A program made the position numbers and the translations under genes. From assembly GCA_016125255.1 (NCBI GenBank), contig WGMD01000002.1, positions 868,001 through 932,000 on the forward strand: DNA of 64,000 nucleotides, written 5' to 3'. Within the stretch, counting starts at the first letter, position 1. Each line of letters starts with the position of its first letter. Below, piece after piece: positions 53,004 to 61,211 of this stretch. Under the pieces are notes generated by a model that saw only the letters and a program-made list of their open reading frames with translations, was not told the origin of the DNA and searched no databases. This DNA is from Planctomycetota bacterium. Its GTDB lineage: Bacteria > Planctomycetota > Phycisphaerae > Phycisphaerales > Zrk34.

Positions 53004-54866
53004 TCAATACGTCGTCTTGAGGTCGTAGCGCTTTTTGAGTTCGTCCATCCGGCGCTTCAGTTCCTCGGTCGGGCCCTGGCGGATGACTTCGCTGTAGAGG
53101 TGATGCAGGTTCCAGAAGCCCCATTGATGCGCGATGGTTTCGTCGCCGACCTGGGCGGAGGGGAAGTCGAGACTGAAGGTGAAGTCGAGGACATCGCCGG
53201 AGTTCGAGCCGGTCAGTCGCATGGAGATTTTCGAAGCGTCGGGCGTGTATCGGCCGTACAGATTGACGGACTCGCCCTGATAAATGTCACGGGGTATGCG
53301 GGGGAAAATCTGCGTGGTGTCCACGCCGACGGCATCGAACGTCGCGTCCTTCAAGATCGGATAACGCAGACCGGCGGCAAGCTGGCGGATCGTCGCGGCG
53401 GTCTGTGCGAAGGTATCGGGATAGACGACGTAGCCCTTGTTGCGGTACGCAAGGAACTCGAGCAGTTCGCGGTCCTGCGCATCGCCGACGCCGACGCAGT
53501 AGATGCCGGCGACGAGGTCGTTTTCCTTGGTGATGAGATTGATGATGGTGCGGGGATCGAGGGCGCCGCTGGTGGGTTTGCCATCGCTGACGAGGATGAT
53601 CTGGTAGACGCGATCGGGCGCGACATCGCGGACGATCAGGCCGGCGAGGGCGCGGTTGACGTCGGTGTCGCCGCTGGCTTTGGCGGCGTTGAGGAAATCG
53701 CGGGCGCGCTGGCGCGTGGCGTCATTGGCTTCGAGCAGGCCGGCGGGATTGAGGACGTTGACGGTGTCCTTGAACATGACAAGGTTGAAGCGGTCGCCGG
53801 GGTTGAGACTGTCGAGCGAGACGCCGACGCCGGCTTTGACCTGTTCGACCCATTTCTCGCGGATGGAGCCGGACGTGTCGATGACCCAGACGACATCCTT
53901 GTGCAGCGCGGTCAGACGGCGGAGGGAACGCTTGGGCGTGATCTGAATCTGGAACCAACCCGGTTCCTGCTCGAGCGTCTGAGCGCCGAGGCCGAAGAGC
54001 CCGCCGGTGCGGCGCGGCGGCGCGTAATACTTGCGCAGCTTGTAGTCGAAGTCATTGTCGAGATGGATCGGCTCTTTCCTGGACCCATCGTCGCCGGGCC
54101 CGACGGTCGGCGGCGTGACGGTCTTGATCAGATCCGGCAACTTCGGCGGGGCGGCCTTGGCGACTTCGATCGGCTTTTTCATCGCCGGCTCATCAATCGG
54201 CGGCGGCGCCACCGGAGCCGTCGACGCCAAGCCACCCGTGGTATTCGTCGCGCCGCCCGCAATGCCCGATCCCGCCACGCCCGATCCGCCGAGCAGCGCA
54301 TCAAGCTTGCGCATCTCGCTCACGTCGATCTTCGCCCCCGGGTCGATCGCGCCATTGCCCGGCGTGGGCGTGCGAATCTCGTCCGTCGGGCCGACGTACT
54401 TGGGCAGCACGATCGACGGCTGAGCCATCCGAAGCAACTTGTCCGTCGTGTCCAGCGCCCGCGACGGTCCCGGCGTCGGCGTCACGCCCGGCGGCGACGG
54501 CGCATCATTATGAAGATCCGTGTCCGGCTTGAGATTCGCTTCGCTGAGCGGCTTGGGCGGAAGCACCTTGCTCGCGTCGATCGTCTCCAGCAGCTTCTTC
54601 GTCTGCGCCTGCACCTTCTTCGCATCCGACTCGGGCTTGATCGCATCGACCGCCGGCGTCAGCGGCGCCTCCTCAACGATCTCGTCCTCATTGGCGCGAA
54701 AAACGCGCATCGCCGCTTCGGGCTTCCGCTCGGGCACCGCGGCGAAGAGCGACGACTGACTCGACCCGCCGATCGTCAGATTCATCACCTGCCAGATCAC
54801 CAGCGCATGAAGCAGCAGACTCAATCCCGTCGCGAAGAACATCGAGAGACGCTGGCGCAGATTCAT
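53004..54866 (-). CDS. membrane-anchored von Willebrand factor A (VWA) protein with TonB-like N-terminus
   Basis: A 620-residue protein. One N-terminal membrane helix (about 9-32, FFATGLSLLLHALVIWQVM) is followed by some 250 residues of Pro/Lys/Glu-rich spacer. The VWA domain spans about 322-500, with MIDAS residues in VVWVIDTSGSIREKW (D330), SGDTDVNRAL and LVSDGKPTSG. A C-terminal domain ends in a Lys/Arg/Glu helix (TEELKRRMDELKKRYD). The short helix plus rigid linker resembles TonB, but the TonB end is replaced by an adhesive or signalling VWA domain. The start shares ATGA with the TPR gene's stop. With exbB and exbD upstream, an energised envelope complex is likely. Confidence 0.87.
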   Translation of the reverse strand: MNLRQRLSMFFATGLSLLLHALVIWQVMNLTIGGSSQSSLFAAVPERKPEAAMRVFRANEDEIVEEAPLTPAVDAIKPESDAKKVQAQTKKLLETIDASKVLPPKPLSEANLKPDTDLHNDAPSPPGVTPTPGPSRALDTTDKLLRMAQPSIVLPKYVGPTDEIRTPTPGNGAIDPGAKIDVSEMRKLDALLGGSGVAGSGIAGGATNTTGGLASTAPVAPPPIDEPAMKKPIEVAKAAPPKLPDLIKTVTPPTVGPGDDGSRKEPIHLDNDFDYKLRKYYAPPRRTGGLFGLGAQTLEQEPGWFQIQITPKRSLRRLTALHKDVVWVIDTSGSIREKWVEQVKAGVGVSLDSLNPGDRFNLVMFKDTVNVLNPAGLLEANDATRQRARDFLNAAKASGDTDVNRALAGLIVRDVAPDRVYQIILVSDGKPTSGALDPRTIINLITKENDLVAGIYCVGVGDAQDRELLEFLAYRNKGYVVYPDTFAQTAATIRQLAAGLRYPILKDATFDAVGVDTTQIFPRIPRDIYQGESVNLYGRYTPDASKISMRLTGSNSGDVLDFTFSLDFPSAQVGDETIAHQWGFWNLHHLYSEVIRQGPTEELKRRMDELKKRYDLKTTY

Positions 54867-57343
54867 GGCGTTTCTCCGAGCTGACCCAGACGCTCGCGGA
54901 CGTACGCCGCGGCCGAATCGCCGGGCGCGTCCTTGAGCATTTTACGCATCAGAAACAGCGCATCGCCACGTTTGCCGTCCACCAAAAGCAACTCCGCCTG
55001 CGCGGCCGTCTGCCACGCGGACTTGTCCGCCCGCTGCGTGATCGACTCGAACGTCTTGCGGGCCTTGTCGCGCTCGCCGCCGTCGGCCTCCATGCGCCCC
55101 AGCGCCATCATCGCGCGCACCGGCAACGGGGCCAGTTCGGGCAGGTCGTAAAGAATCACCACGCGATGGAGCCGCTTGCGGGCTTCCTCGCGCTCGGCGT
55201 CGGCCTTGACCTGGTCGCCGGCCTTTTCCAGCGCGGCGGCGTGATCGCGACGAAGCATGGCGCTTTCGTACAGCGCGGCGGCGGCGATGGCGCTGGCCGG
55301 GGCGCTGATGAGCCCGTCGTATTCGTCCATCGCGGCGTCGTTCTTGTTCTGCGCGGAGAGGCACTGAGCGAGGCCGAGCCGGGCCTGATCGCCGTAGCCG
55401 TGCGAATAGGCGATGAGCTGGCGAAACGTGTTGACGGCCTCGTCGAACTTGCCAAGCTTTTGATACGCCTCGCCGGCGAGGTCCATCGCCTCGGCCAGCG
55501 CATCGGGCGACTCCTCCTTGCGATCGAGCACCGCCAGCGCCCACGCCAGCGACGCTTCATGTTCACCGCGCTGTTTGAGTCCCTGCGCGACCCACAGCGC
55601 GGTCGGCGTATCGAAGCTTGCGGCGGAGTGACGCTTGCGGAGGTCTTCGTACTGGGCGATCGCCTGATCATCCCGGCCGGCCATGCGGTGCAGCCGCGCG
55701 GCGAGCGAGGAGGCCTCCACCTGCTGATCGGCCGGCAGCGCCCCGGCGAGCGCGGCTTTGAGTTCGTCGAGCGCGGGGGTGATCGTGTCGGGCCGACCCG
55801 CCTCCGGCGCCGAAGCGCGGCCGGCGAGGAGGAGGCCGCGGTAATAATGGGCCAGCGCGTCGATCGCCGCGGGGGGTTTGTCGGCGAGGAGTTTGTCGAG
55901 CGTCGCCATCGCGCCGTCGCTGCGGCCGAGCTTGATGAGACACAGAGCGAGTCGCAACTGCACGGGGGCGGCTTCGGTGGCGTCAAGATTCTTTTGCATG
56001 AGCCAGGCCTGCGCCAGCTCGGCGACCTGATCGAACTTGCCCGCTGCAAAGGCGAGATCGATCGCGCGGCGGCCGGCTTCCGTCGCCTTGGGGTCCTGCC
56101 CGTAGCGCTGCGAATAAAGCGCGTAATCGGCGGCGGCCTTGTCGGGTTCGCTGAGCTGTTCGTACAAGCCGGCGCGCTGAAGGAGGGACTGGCGGGCGTA
56201 GACGTTGTCGGGCTGATCGATCAGCGGCGCCAGATAGCGAGCCGCCTCGGCGGGCTTGTTGAGCTGCACCGCCGCCTGCGCCCGCAGATATTGAAGTTGA
56301 TCGTGATGCGCCATCTTCGGAAGCTGCGCTTCCACGGTGGCGATCCATTTCTCGAAGCCGGGCAGATCGGTGTGGAAGTAGCACACGGCATAGAGGTACG
56401 CCGCCTCGTCCGCCAGATCGCTGTCGCGCCCGCCGCGGTTGAAGAAGTCAGTCAGACTTTTCATGGCGTCGGCGTATTTTTCGAGCCGGACCTGCGAAGC
56501 CGCGACGAGATACAGGGCCTGCGCCTGCGCATCGATCGGCAAGAGCTTCTGCACCGCGTCATATTGACGCAGCAGTTCCGCATCCTGACCGGCCGCGTAG
56601 TGCGAGCGCAGCATGCCGATCAGCGCCGACTTGAAATACGCGCTGCTCTGGTTGTGCGCGATGATCTGCTGATACAGGTCCGCGGCCATGGCGTACTGCT
56701 TCTGGCTGTACGCCAGGTCGGCGGCGAGACTGCGCGCCTCCGCGGCGGCGTCGGCGTCAAGGTCAGGCGTCTGCACGGCGGCGGTCAGCGCCTCGATCGC
56801 CGCCGGGGGCTGATTGAGCGCGATGCGCGCCTTGCCGAGTTCGATCAGCGCCATGCCCCGCACGCGCGACCCCGCTTCGGACGCGAGGTCGAACTGCTTC
56901 GCCGCCCCGGTCATGTTCCCCACGCCCCGATAAGCCACGCCGAGCAGATACGCCCACGACGCCTTCGACTCGGCATCGGGCAGTTTCGCCGCGTCGATCT
57001 TTTCGAGGATGCCGACCGCGCCCGCCGCGTCGCCGCTCTCGAGTTTGATCTGCCCGCGCAGGACGCCGACGGCTTCGGGCGTGACATGCAGGGGATTGAC
57101 GACCATGCCGAGCTGCGCATCCGCCGCCTTCAGATCGCCGCGCTGCCGGGCCAATAGCGCCATGTAGTAATGCGCATCGGGCACGCGCGGATCGTTGGCG
57201 TATTTGTTGACGAACTCGTTCCATGCATCCTCCGCCAGCTTCCGCTCGCCCTGCTGCATGAGCCGCACGGCAAAGGTGAACTGGCGATCGCCGTCGGGGG
57301 AGGCGACAACCAGTGAAGTCACCACGAGCACAATCGCCATCAT
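54863..57343 (-). CDS. large tetratricopeptide-repeat protein, exported
   Basis: About 826 residues from the chosen ATG, with N-terminal hydrophobic segment MMAIVLVVTSLVVAS. It is built almost wholly of TPR-type helical pairs, for example LAEDAWNEFVNKYANDPRVP, DAHYYMALLARQRGDLKAAD, AAKQFDLASEAGSRVRG and KFDEAVNTFRQLIAYSHGYG. TPR arrays bind proteins, so it is probably a periplasmic scaffold of the ExbBD/VWA complex. The frame is open to 57472 (TTG, 3 nt after the exbD stop), but the extra 43 codons cross a repeat element, so I prefer 57343. The end overlaps the VWA gene by 4 nt. Confidence 0.85.
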   Translation of the reverse strand: MMAIVLVVTSLVVASPDGDRQFTFAVRLMQQGERKLAEDAWNEFVNKYANDPRVPDAHYYMALLARQRGDLKAADAQLGMVVNPLHVTPEAVGVLRGQIKLESGDAAGAVGILEKIDAAKLPDAESKASWAYLLGVAYRGVGNMTGAAKQFDLASEAGSRVRGMALIELGKARIALNQPPAAIEALTAAVQTPDLDADAAAEARSLAADLAYSQKQYAMAADLYQQIIAHNQSSAYFKSALIGMLRSHYAAGQDAELLRQYDAVQKLLPIDAQAQALYLVAASQVRLEKYADAMKSLTDFFNRGGRDSDLADEAAYLYAVCYFHTDLPGFEKWIATVEAQLPKMAHHDQLQYLRAQAAVQLNKPAEAARYLAPLIDQPDNVYARQSLLQRAGLYEQLSEPDKAAADYALYSQRYGQDPKATEAGRRAIDLAFAAGKFDQVAELAQAWLMQKNLDATEAAPVQLRLALCLIKLGRSDGAMATLDKLLADKPPAAIDALAHYYRGLLLAGRASAPEAGRPDTITPALDELKAALAGALPADQQVEASSLAARLHRMAGRDDQAIAQYEDLRKRHSAASFDTPTALWVAQGLKQRGEHEASLAWALAVLDRKEESPDALAEAMDLAGEAYQKLGKFDEAVNTFRQLIAYSHGYGDQARLGLAQCLSAQNKNDAAMDEYDGLISAPASAIAAAALYESAMLRRDHAAALEKAGDQVKADAEREEARKRLHRVVILYDLPELAPLPVRAMMALGRMEADGGERDKARKTFESITQRADKSAWQTAAQAELLLVDGKRGDALFLMRKMLKDAPGDSAAAYVRERLGQLGETP

Positions 57344-57366
57344 CACGATCGACGTGCGTCGCTGAC

Positions 57367-57440
57367 GCTGTGGCCCAGCCGCCCTCGGCTGGGCGGGTGC
57401 AACATGACAATCGCACGGCCGGGGGCGGCCGTGCCACAGC
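57367..57440. repeat. paired-palindrome element at the 5' end of the TPR gene
   Basis: The outer arms GCTGTGGC (57367-57374) and GCCACAGC (57433-57440) are inverted. Inside are GCCCAGCCGCCCTCGGCTGGGC and GCACGGCCGGGGGCGGCCGTGC as two hairpins. It lies in the open frame between exbD and the preferred TPR start, encoding a Pro/Arg/Cys-rich stretch if translated. Different sequence but same layout as the CTCTCCC family. Confidence 0.7.
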
Positions 57441-57475
57441 TTCCGTCTCGTGATGCCTTCAAGCCACATCAATGT

Positions 57476-57907
57476 TCACTTGCCCACTTGCCGCCCTTCC
57501 TTGACGGTGGCGAAGTAGATGCTCTTGACGCCGGCGGAGCGGGCCACGTCCATCACCGAGACGATCGTCTCGTAGCGCGTGTCCTTGTCGCCGCGGATGA
57601 TGACGTGCTCATCGGGATAGTCCGTCGTGAGCGAGCGCATCATCTCAAAGAGCGCCGGGGGATTGTACGACTGATTGCCGACGACGATGGTCCCGTCGGA
57701 CTTCACGTTGACGATGACCTCCGTGCGCCGCGGCTGAGTCGGGCTCGACGCCTGCGCCGTCGGCAGCTTCACATCGATCTGCTGCTCCTCCGCGCGGAAC
57801 GAACTGGTCGTCACAAAGAAGATCAGCAGCAGAAACATGATGTCGAGCATCGGCGCCAGCGGCACACTCGCGCGGCGGCGCTGCTCCACGGGCTGCGCGA
57901 AGCTCAT
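57476..57907 (-). CDS. exbD: ExbD/TolR-family biopolymer transport protein
   Basis: A 143-residue inner-membrane protein with one helix near residues 18-36 containing the proton-relay Asp (PLAPMLDIMFLLLIFFVTTS). The periplasmic part has the family pattern DVKLPTA, EVIVNVKSDGTIVV, then HVIIRGDKDTRYETIVSVMD. With ExbB it forms the proton-driven motor that energises envelope proteins. It overlaps exbB by 4 nt (ATGA) and is followed by the TPR gene. No TonB or TolA is present; the VWA protein may take that place. Confidence 0.95.
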   Translation of the reverse strand: MSFAQPVEQRRRASVPLAPMLDIMFLLLIFFVTTSSFRAEEQQIDVKLPTAQASSPTQPRRTEVIVNVKSDGTIVVGNQSYNPPALFEMMRSLTTDYPDEHVIIRGDKDTRYETIVSVMDVARSAGVKSIYFATVKEGRQVGK

Positions 57908-58797
57908 GCCGTCCCCCCGCTCTGGCGCGTCGCCAATTTCTGCCGCGCCGCTTCCGCCAGCGCGTCAATCTTCTTCAAGCGCGGATCCGACGCCGCCCGG
58001 TGCGTGTGATCAGCGATTGTGTGGCAGACCTGCTCGGCTTCGGTCAGCGCGGCCGTGGCGCGCGAGCGGATGATCGTGTAGAACACGCCCGCCGCGATCG
58101 CCACGATCAGCCCGAACATCGTCGTGCTCATCGCCTCCGCGATCCCCGCCGACAGCGCCCCGACGTTCGGGCCGGCGATGCGCTCCGTCAACGTGAAGAA
58201 CACCTTGATCATGCCGACCACCGTGCCGAGCAGCCCGAGCATCGGCGCGATGTTGGAAATCTCCGCCAGGTAGCCGACGCGGTTCCAGATCACTTCGCTT
58301 CTGCGCCGGCCCTCCGCCGAGAGAATCTCCATGAGCACGCCCAGTTCCTTGTCGCGATTTTCGATGAGCCGCTGAATGATGCTCGACGAAAAGATGTGGC
58401 TCCGCTGCTGGCACAGGTGCGTCGCCTGCTCGAAGTTCCGATTGAGGATCAGCTTCGTCACATCATCGACGAACCGCGGCGGATTGAACGACCCGCTCGT
58501 GAGCGTCAGCAGCAGAAAAAGGAACAGCAACAGCGCGATCACCGACAGCGCGAGAATCGCGCCGTTGATGTACTTGCTGGTCATGAACAGCGCCCAGACC
58601 GTCGGCACGCCCTTGCCCATTTCGACCCCCGGCACGGACCCGCCGGCGGCCGCCGCATCGGGGGCGTTTTGGGCGAAGGCCACGCCGTAGATCGCAATCG
58701 TCAGTAAGAGTGCCGCGGCGAAGAGGCCCCATTTGGGCCGCCCGCTGCCGGAAATTCCCGCGCCCCCGGTGGGGTGTATCGGTTCGACATCGCTCAT
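57904..58797 (-). CDS. exbB: MotA/TolQ/ExbB proton-channel family protein
   Basis: A 297-residue membrane protein. An N-terminal signal-like helix (WGLFAAALLLTIAIYGVAFA) precedes a periplasmic loop. Then come helices at about 78-100 (INGAILALSVIALLLFLFLL) and the conserved pair around 175-240 (EISNIAPMLGLLGTVVGMIK and AMSTTMFGLIVAIAAGVFYT). The C-terminal cytosolic helix follows. ExbB subunits surround ExbD and conduct protons. The first gene of the four-gene unit. The start MSDVEP at 58797 was chosen over the open frame to 58854. Confidence 0.94.
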   Translation of the reverse strand: MSDVEPIHPTGGAGISGSGRPKWGLFAAALLLTIAIYGVAFAQNAPDAAAAGGSVPGVEMGKGVPTVWALFMTSKYINGAILALSVIALLLFLFLLLTLTSGSFNPPRFVDDVTKLILNRNFEQATHLCQQRSHIFSSSIIQRLIENRDKELGVLMEILSAEGRRRSEVIWNRVGYLAEISNIAPMLGLLGTVVGMIKVFFTLTERIAGPNVGALSAGIAEAMSTTMFGLIVAIAAGVFYTIIRSRATAALTEAEQVCHTIADHTHRAASDPRLKKIDALAEAARQKLATRQSGGTA

Positions 58798-59047
58798 GGG
58801 CTCTGGACTCCGTGGGTGATACGGACGGATCGATCCTTGATGCGTCAACGCCATTGTAGCCGAATGAGCGGCGTGTTAAACCGCCGAGCCCGATCGCCGC
58901 CGATTTGCCCGGCGGGCCGGGTGAAAAAAGATTCTAAAATGGGGGAGCATTTTTGAGAAAATCCGGGCGGGTGCGTCCTATCCACTATGGAATGAGGCCC
59001 ATGTCATTGTTTTGCGGTCGTTCGGAAAACGCGCAGCGGTCTGACCC
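58798..59047. other. divergent intergenic region, exbB / sigma factor
   Basis: About 250 nt holding the promoters of both directions. I see an A/T-rich patch (GATTCTAAAATGGGGGAGCA and TTTTTGAGAAAA, about 58930-58965). No pair of boxes meets sigma70 spacing, and no obvious ECF-type promoter could be assigned. No Shine-Dalgarno is evident before the sigma-factor ATG. Confidence 0.35.
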
Positions 59048-59602
59048 ATGACGCAGTTCCCCACATCCGACGATACCCCCGTCGCCGGCCGACAGGTCGA
59101 GCGGTTCATGGGCCTCTTCGCCGCGCATCAACGCCGCATCTACGGGTACATCCGCGTGATGGTCCCCCGCCCCGGCGATGCGGAGGACGTGTACCAGGAA
59201 ACGCTCATGGCGATGTGGCGGATGTTCGAGCAGTTTCAGCCGGGGACGGACTTTGCCGCATGGGCCTTAAAGGTCGCCAAGCTGCGCGTGCTGGAATATC
59301 GCCATCGCACGAAGCGCGACGCCGGCCCGGCGTTCGACCCCGCCACGCTCGACCTCCTCGCCGACGACATGCACGCGCTGGGCCCGCAGCTCGATCACCG
59401 CCTCGAAGCCCTGCGCTCGTGCATGAACGATCTCGAGCCCGGCCATCGCCAGCTCATCGACCTGCGTTACCAGCAGGACGCGAGCGTCGAGTCGATCGCG
59501 CAGCAGTTGGGCCGATCCAGCAAGACGATTTACCGCATGCTCAGTGCCGCTCATCAGGCGCTGCTCGCCTGCGTGCGCCGCCGCATGGCGGAGCAGGTCT
59601 GA
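59048..59602 (+). CDS. ECF-type RNA polymerase sigma factor
   Basis: A 184-residue sigma factor. Region 2 (about 20-90) includes RRIYGYIRVMVPRPGDAEDV, YQETLMAMWRMFEQFQ and FAAWALKVAKLRVLEYRHR. Region 4 (about 125-180) has RQLIDLRYQQDASVESIAQQ and GRSSKTIYRMLSAAHQALL. It belongs to the group found in Planctomycetes and Verrucomicrobia whose neighbour is a FecR-domain membrane protein. The FecR gene starts 3 nt after its stop, so the pair is probably a sigma/anti-sigma unit. It would direct a set of surface or prepilin genes. Confidence 0.93.
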   Translation: MTQFPTSDDTPVAGRQVERFMGLFAAHQRRIYGYIRVMVPRPGDAEDVYQETLMAMWRMFEQFQPGTDFAAWALKVAKLRVLEYRHRTKRDAGPAFDPATLDLLADDMHALGPQLDHRLEALRSCMNDLEPGHRQLIDLRYQQDASVESIAQQLGRSSKTIYRMLSAAHQALLACVRRRMAEQV

Positions 59603-59604
59603 AC

Positions 59605-61176
59605 ATGACGCACGAAAACGCCCAACTTGTCGCACTCATCGACGGCGCCCGCGAAGGGCTGCTCGATCCCGTGCAGACCGCGGCGCTCCAGTCGCTGATC
59701 GTGCGCGATGGGGAAGCCCGGCGGCTGTATGTCGAGTCGATGCTGTTGGCCGCCGATCTGCGATTTGAATGTGCGGGCGTGCCGGCGCCGCGGTACCAGA
59801 CGCTTCGGCTCAAAGCCGCCTCAGCGTCGGCGTGGCGCGCTGCGGATGAATCCTCCACGCCGACGCTGAGCCGCGCTTCGCGGCGAAGCGTCTGGTATCT
59901 CGCCGCGCTGATCATGCTCGCCGCCGCGCTCCTCTTCTTCTTCCTGCCGACTGCTCCCCGCTCCGCACTCCCCGCTCCCCACGCCAACACCATCGCAATG
60001 CTCTCCGACGCCGTCGGCGCCGACTGGGGCGACACGATGTTGCCGACCGCGCTGGGCAGCGAGCTTTCCACCGGGCGGCTCACGCTCCACGCCGGCACCG
60101 CGCAGATCATGTTCCACTCCGGCGCCGTCGTCGACCTGACCGGCCCATGCGACTTCGAACTGACCGGGCTTAACCGCGGTCTGCTCCGGCGCGGCACGAT
60201 TCAGGCATACATCCCCGTCGCGGCGCGCGGCTTTGTGCTCGCCACGCCGTCGCGCGTGAGCATGATCGACCTGGGCACCGAATTCGCCAGCATCGTCGAA
60301 CCCTCCGGCCGGGTCGAACTGCACGTGCTGGTGGGCGAAGTCGAGCTGCGTGACGCCGACAACCACACACTCCGTCGCGTCACGTCCGGCTTCGCCGCCG
60401 CCGTGCAGCCCGACGGAACCGTCGAACCCCTCGCGCTCGACGCCGATCGATTCGAGCCCCCGCAGGATGCCGTGCGTCAGACGCCGCCGCCGGGCGTTTC
60501 GCAGGACCGTGACGCGGTGCCGATGATCGTCGCTGATTATGCGGATGACTTTGCCGCCGATCATCTGCCGGCGGGATGGCGCTATCTCTGGAACGCGCCG
60601 CGCGATTGGCATCAGGGCATCAGCCGCGACGAATCCGATGGCGCGATCTGGGACCTGGCCGGCTATCGCCCGCTCTTTCCCGCCGGCGGGGCGTGGACCG
60701 CCGACGGCGATCGCGATCCGACCAATGGGTCGCCCGCCCGGTTTCTGACGCTCACGAAAATCGGCGGGCACCCCGGCCGCGGCATGACGCAGCCGGAGAC
60801 CGAACTGCCCCAAGGCCTCGCCCCGATCAAACCCAACCGGCGCGACCGCTTCGCCATCGCCGCGTGGACCGCCGATCATGACGGGTTCTACGCCATCACG
60901 CACAGCGCCCTCGCTTCGACCAACGAGCCGAGCAACGGCCTCAACGTCCGCGTGTTCACTTCGTACTCCGCCGTCCGCGCGCTGGTGGACGAAGTCGTCC
61001 CCGCCGACGGCGCCGCTGCTTCGTTCGACGCCGACCTGGGCTACCTCCGCGCCGGACAGACGATCTACGTCGCCGTCGGACCCAATGGCGCCGACGGCTC
61101 CGACTCGTTCACGCTCGACTTCTCCATCGCGTTCACCCCGGTCATTCGACCGGCCGCCCAAGAGCAAAAACCTTGA
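59605..61176 (+). CDS. FecR-domain transmembrane protein carrying a surface module, probable anti-sigma factor
   Basis: A 523-residue single-pass protein. The cytosolic part (1-93) has an anti-sigma-like start (AQLVALIDGAREGLLDPVQT). A membrane helix lies at about 96-114. A FecR domain spans about 130-275 (GSELSTGRLTLHAGTAQIMF, LATPSRVSMIDLGTEFASIV). Unusually, residues about 308-515 form a further domain homologous to both halves of the next gene's product: GWRYLWNAPRDW, GGHPGRGMTQ, GLNVRVFTS and YVAVGPNGADGSDSF. A typical FecR protein stops before this. Its stop is 35 nt from the next gene, so one transcript is likely. Confidence 0.88.
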   Translation: MTHENAQLVALIDGAREGLLDPVQTAALQSLIVRDGEARRLYVESMLLAADLRFECAGVPAPRYQTLRLKAASASAWRAADESSTPTLSRASRRSVWYLAALIMLAAALLFFFLPTAPRSALPAPHANTIAMLSDAVGADWGDTMLPTALGSELSTGRLTLHAGTAQIMFHSGAVVDLTGPCDFELTGLNRGLLRRGTIQAYIPVAARGFVLATPSRVSMIDLGTEFASIVEPSGRVELHVLVGEVELRDADNHTLRRVTSGFAAAVQPDGTVEPLALDADRFEPPQDAVRQTPPPGVSQDRDAVPMIVADYADDFAADHLPAGWRYLWNAPRDWHQGISRDESDGAIWDLAGYRPLFPAGGAWTADGDRDPTNGSPARFLTLTKIGGHPGRGMTQPETELPQGLAPIKPNRRDRFAIAAWTADHDGFYAITHSALASTNEPSNGLNVRVFTSYSAVRALVDEVVPADGAAASFDADLGYLRAGQTIYVAVGPNGADGSDSFTLDFSIAFTPVIRPAAQEQKP

Positions 61177-61211
61177 AGGAAACCGAGAAGATCATTTTCA
61201 GGAGAACCCCC

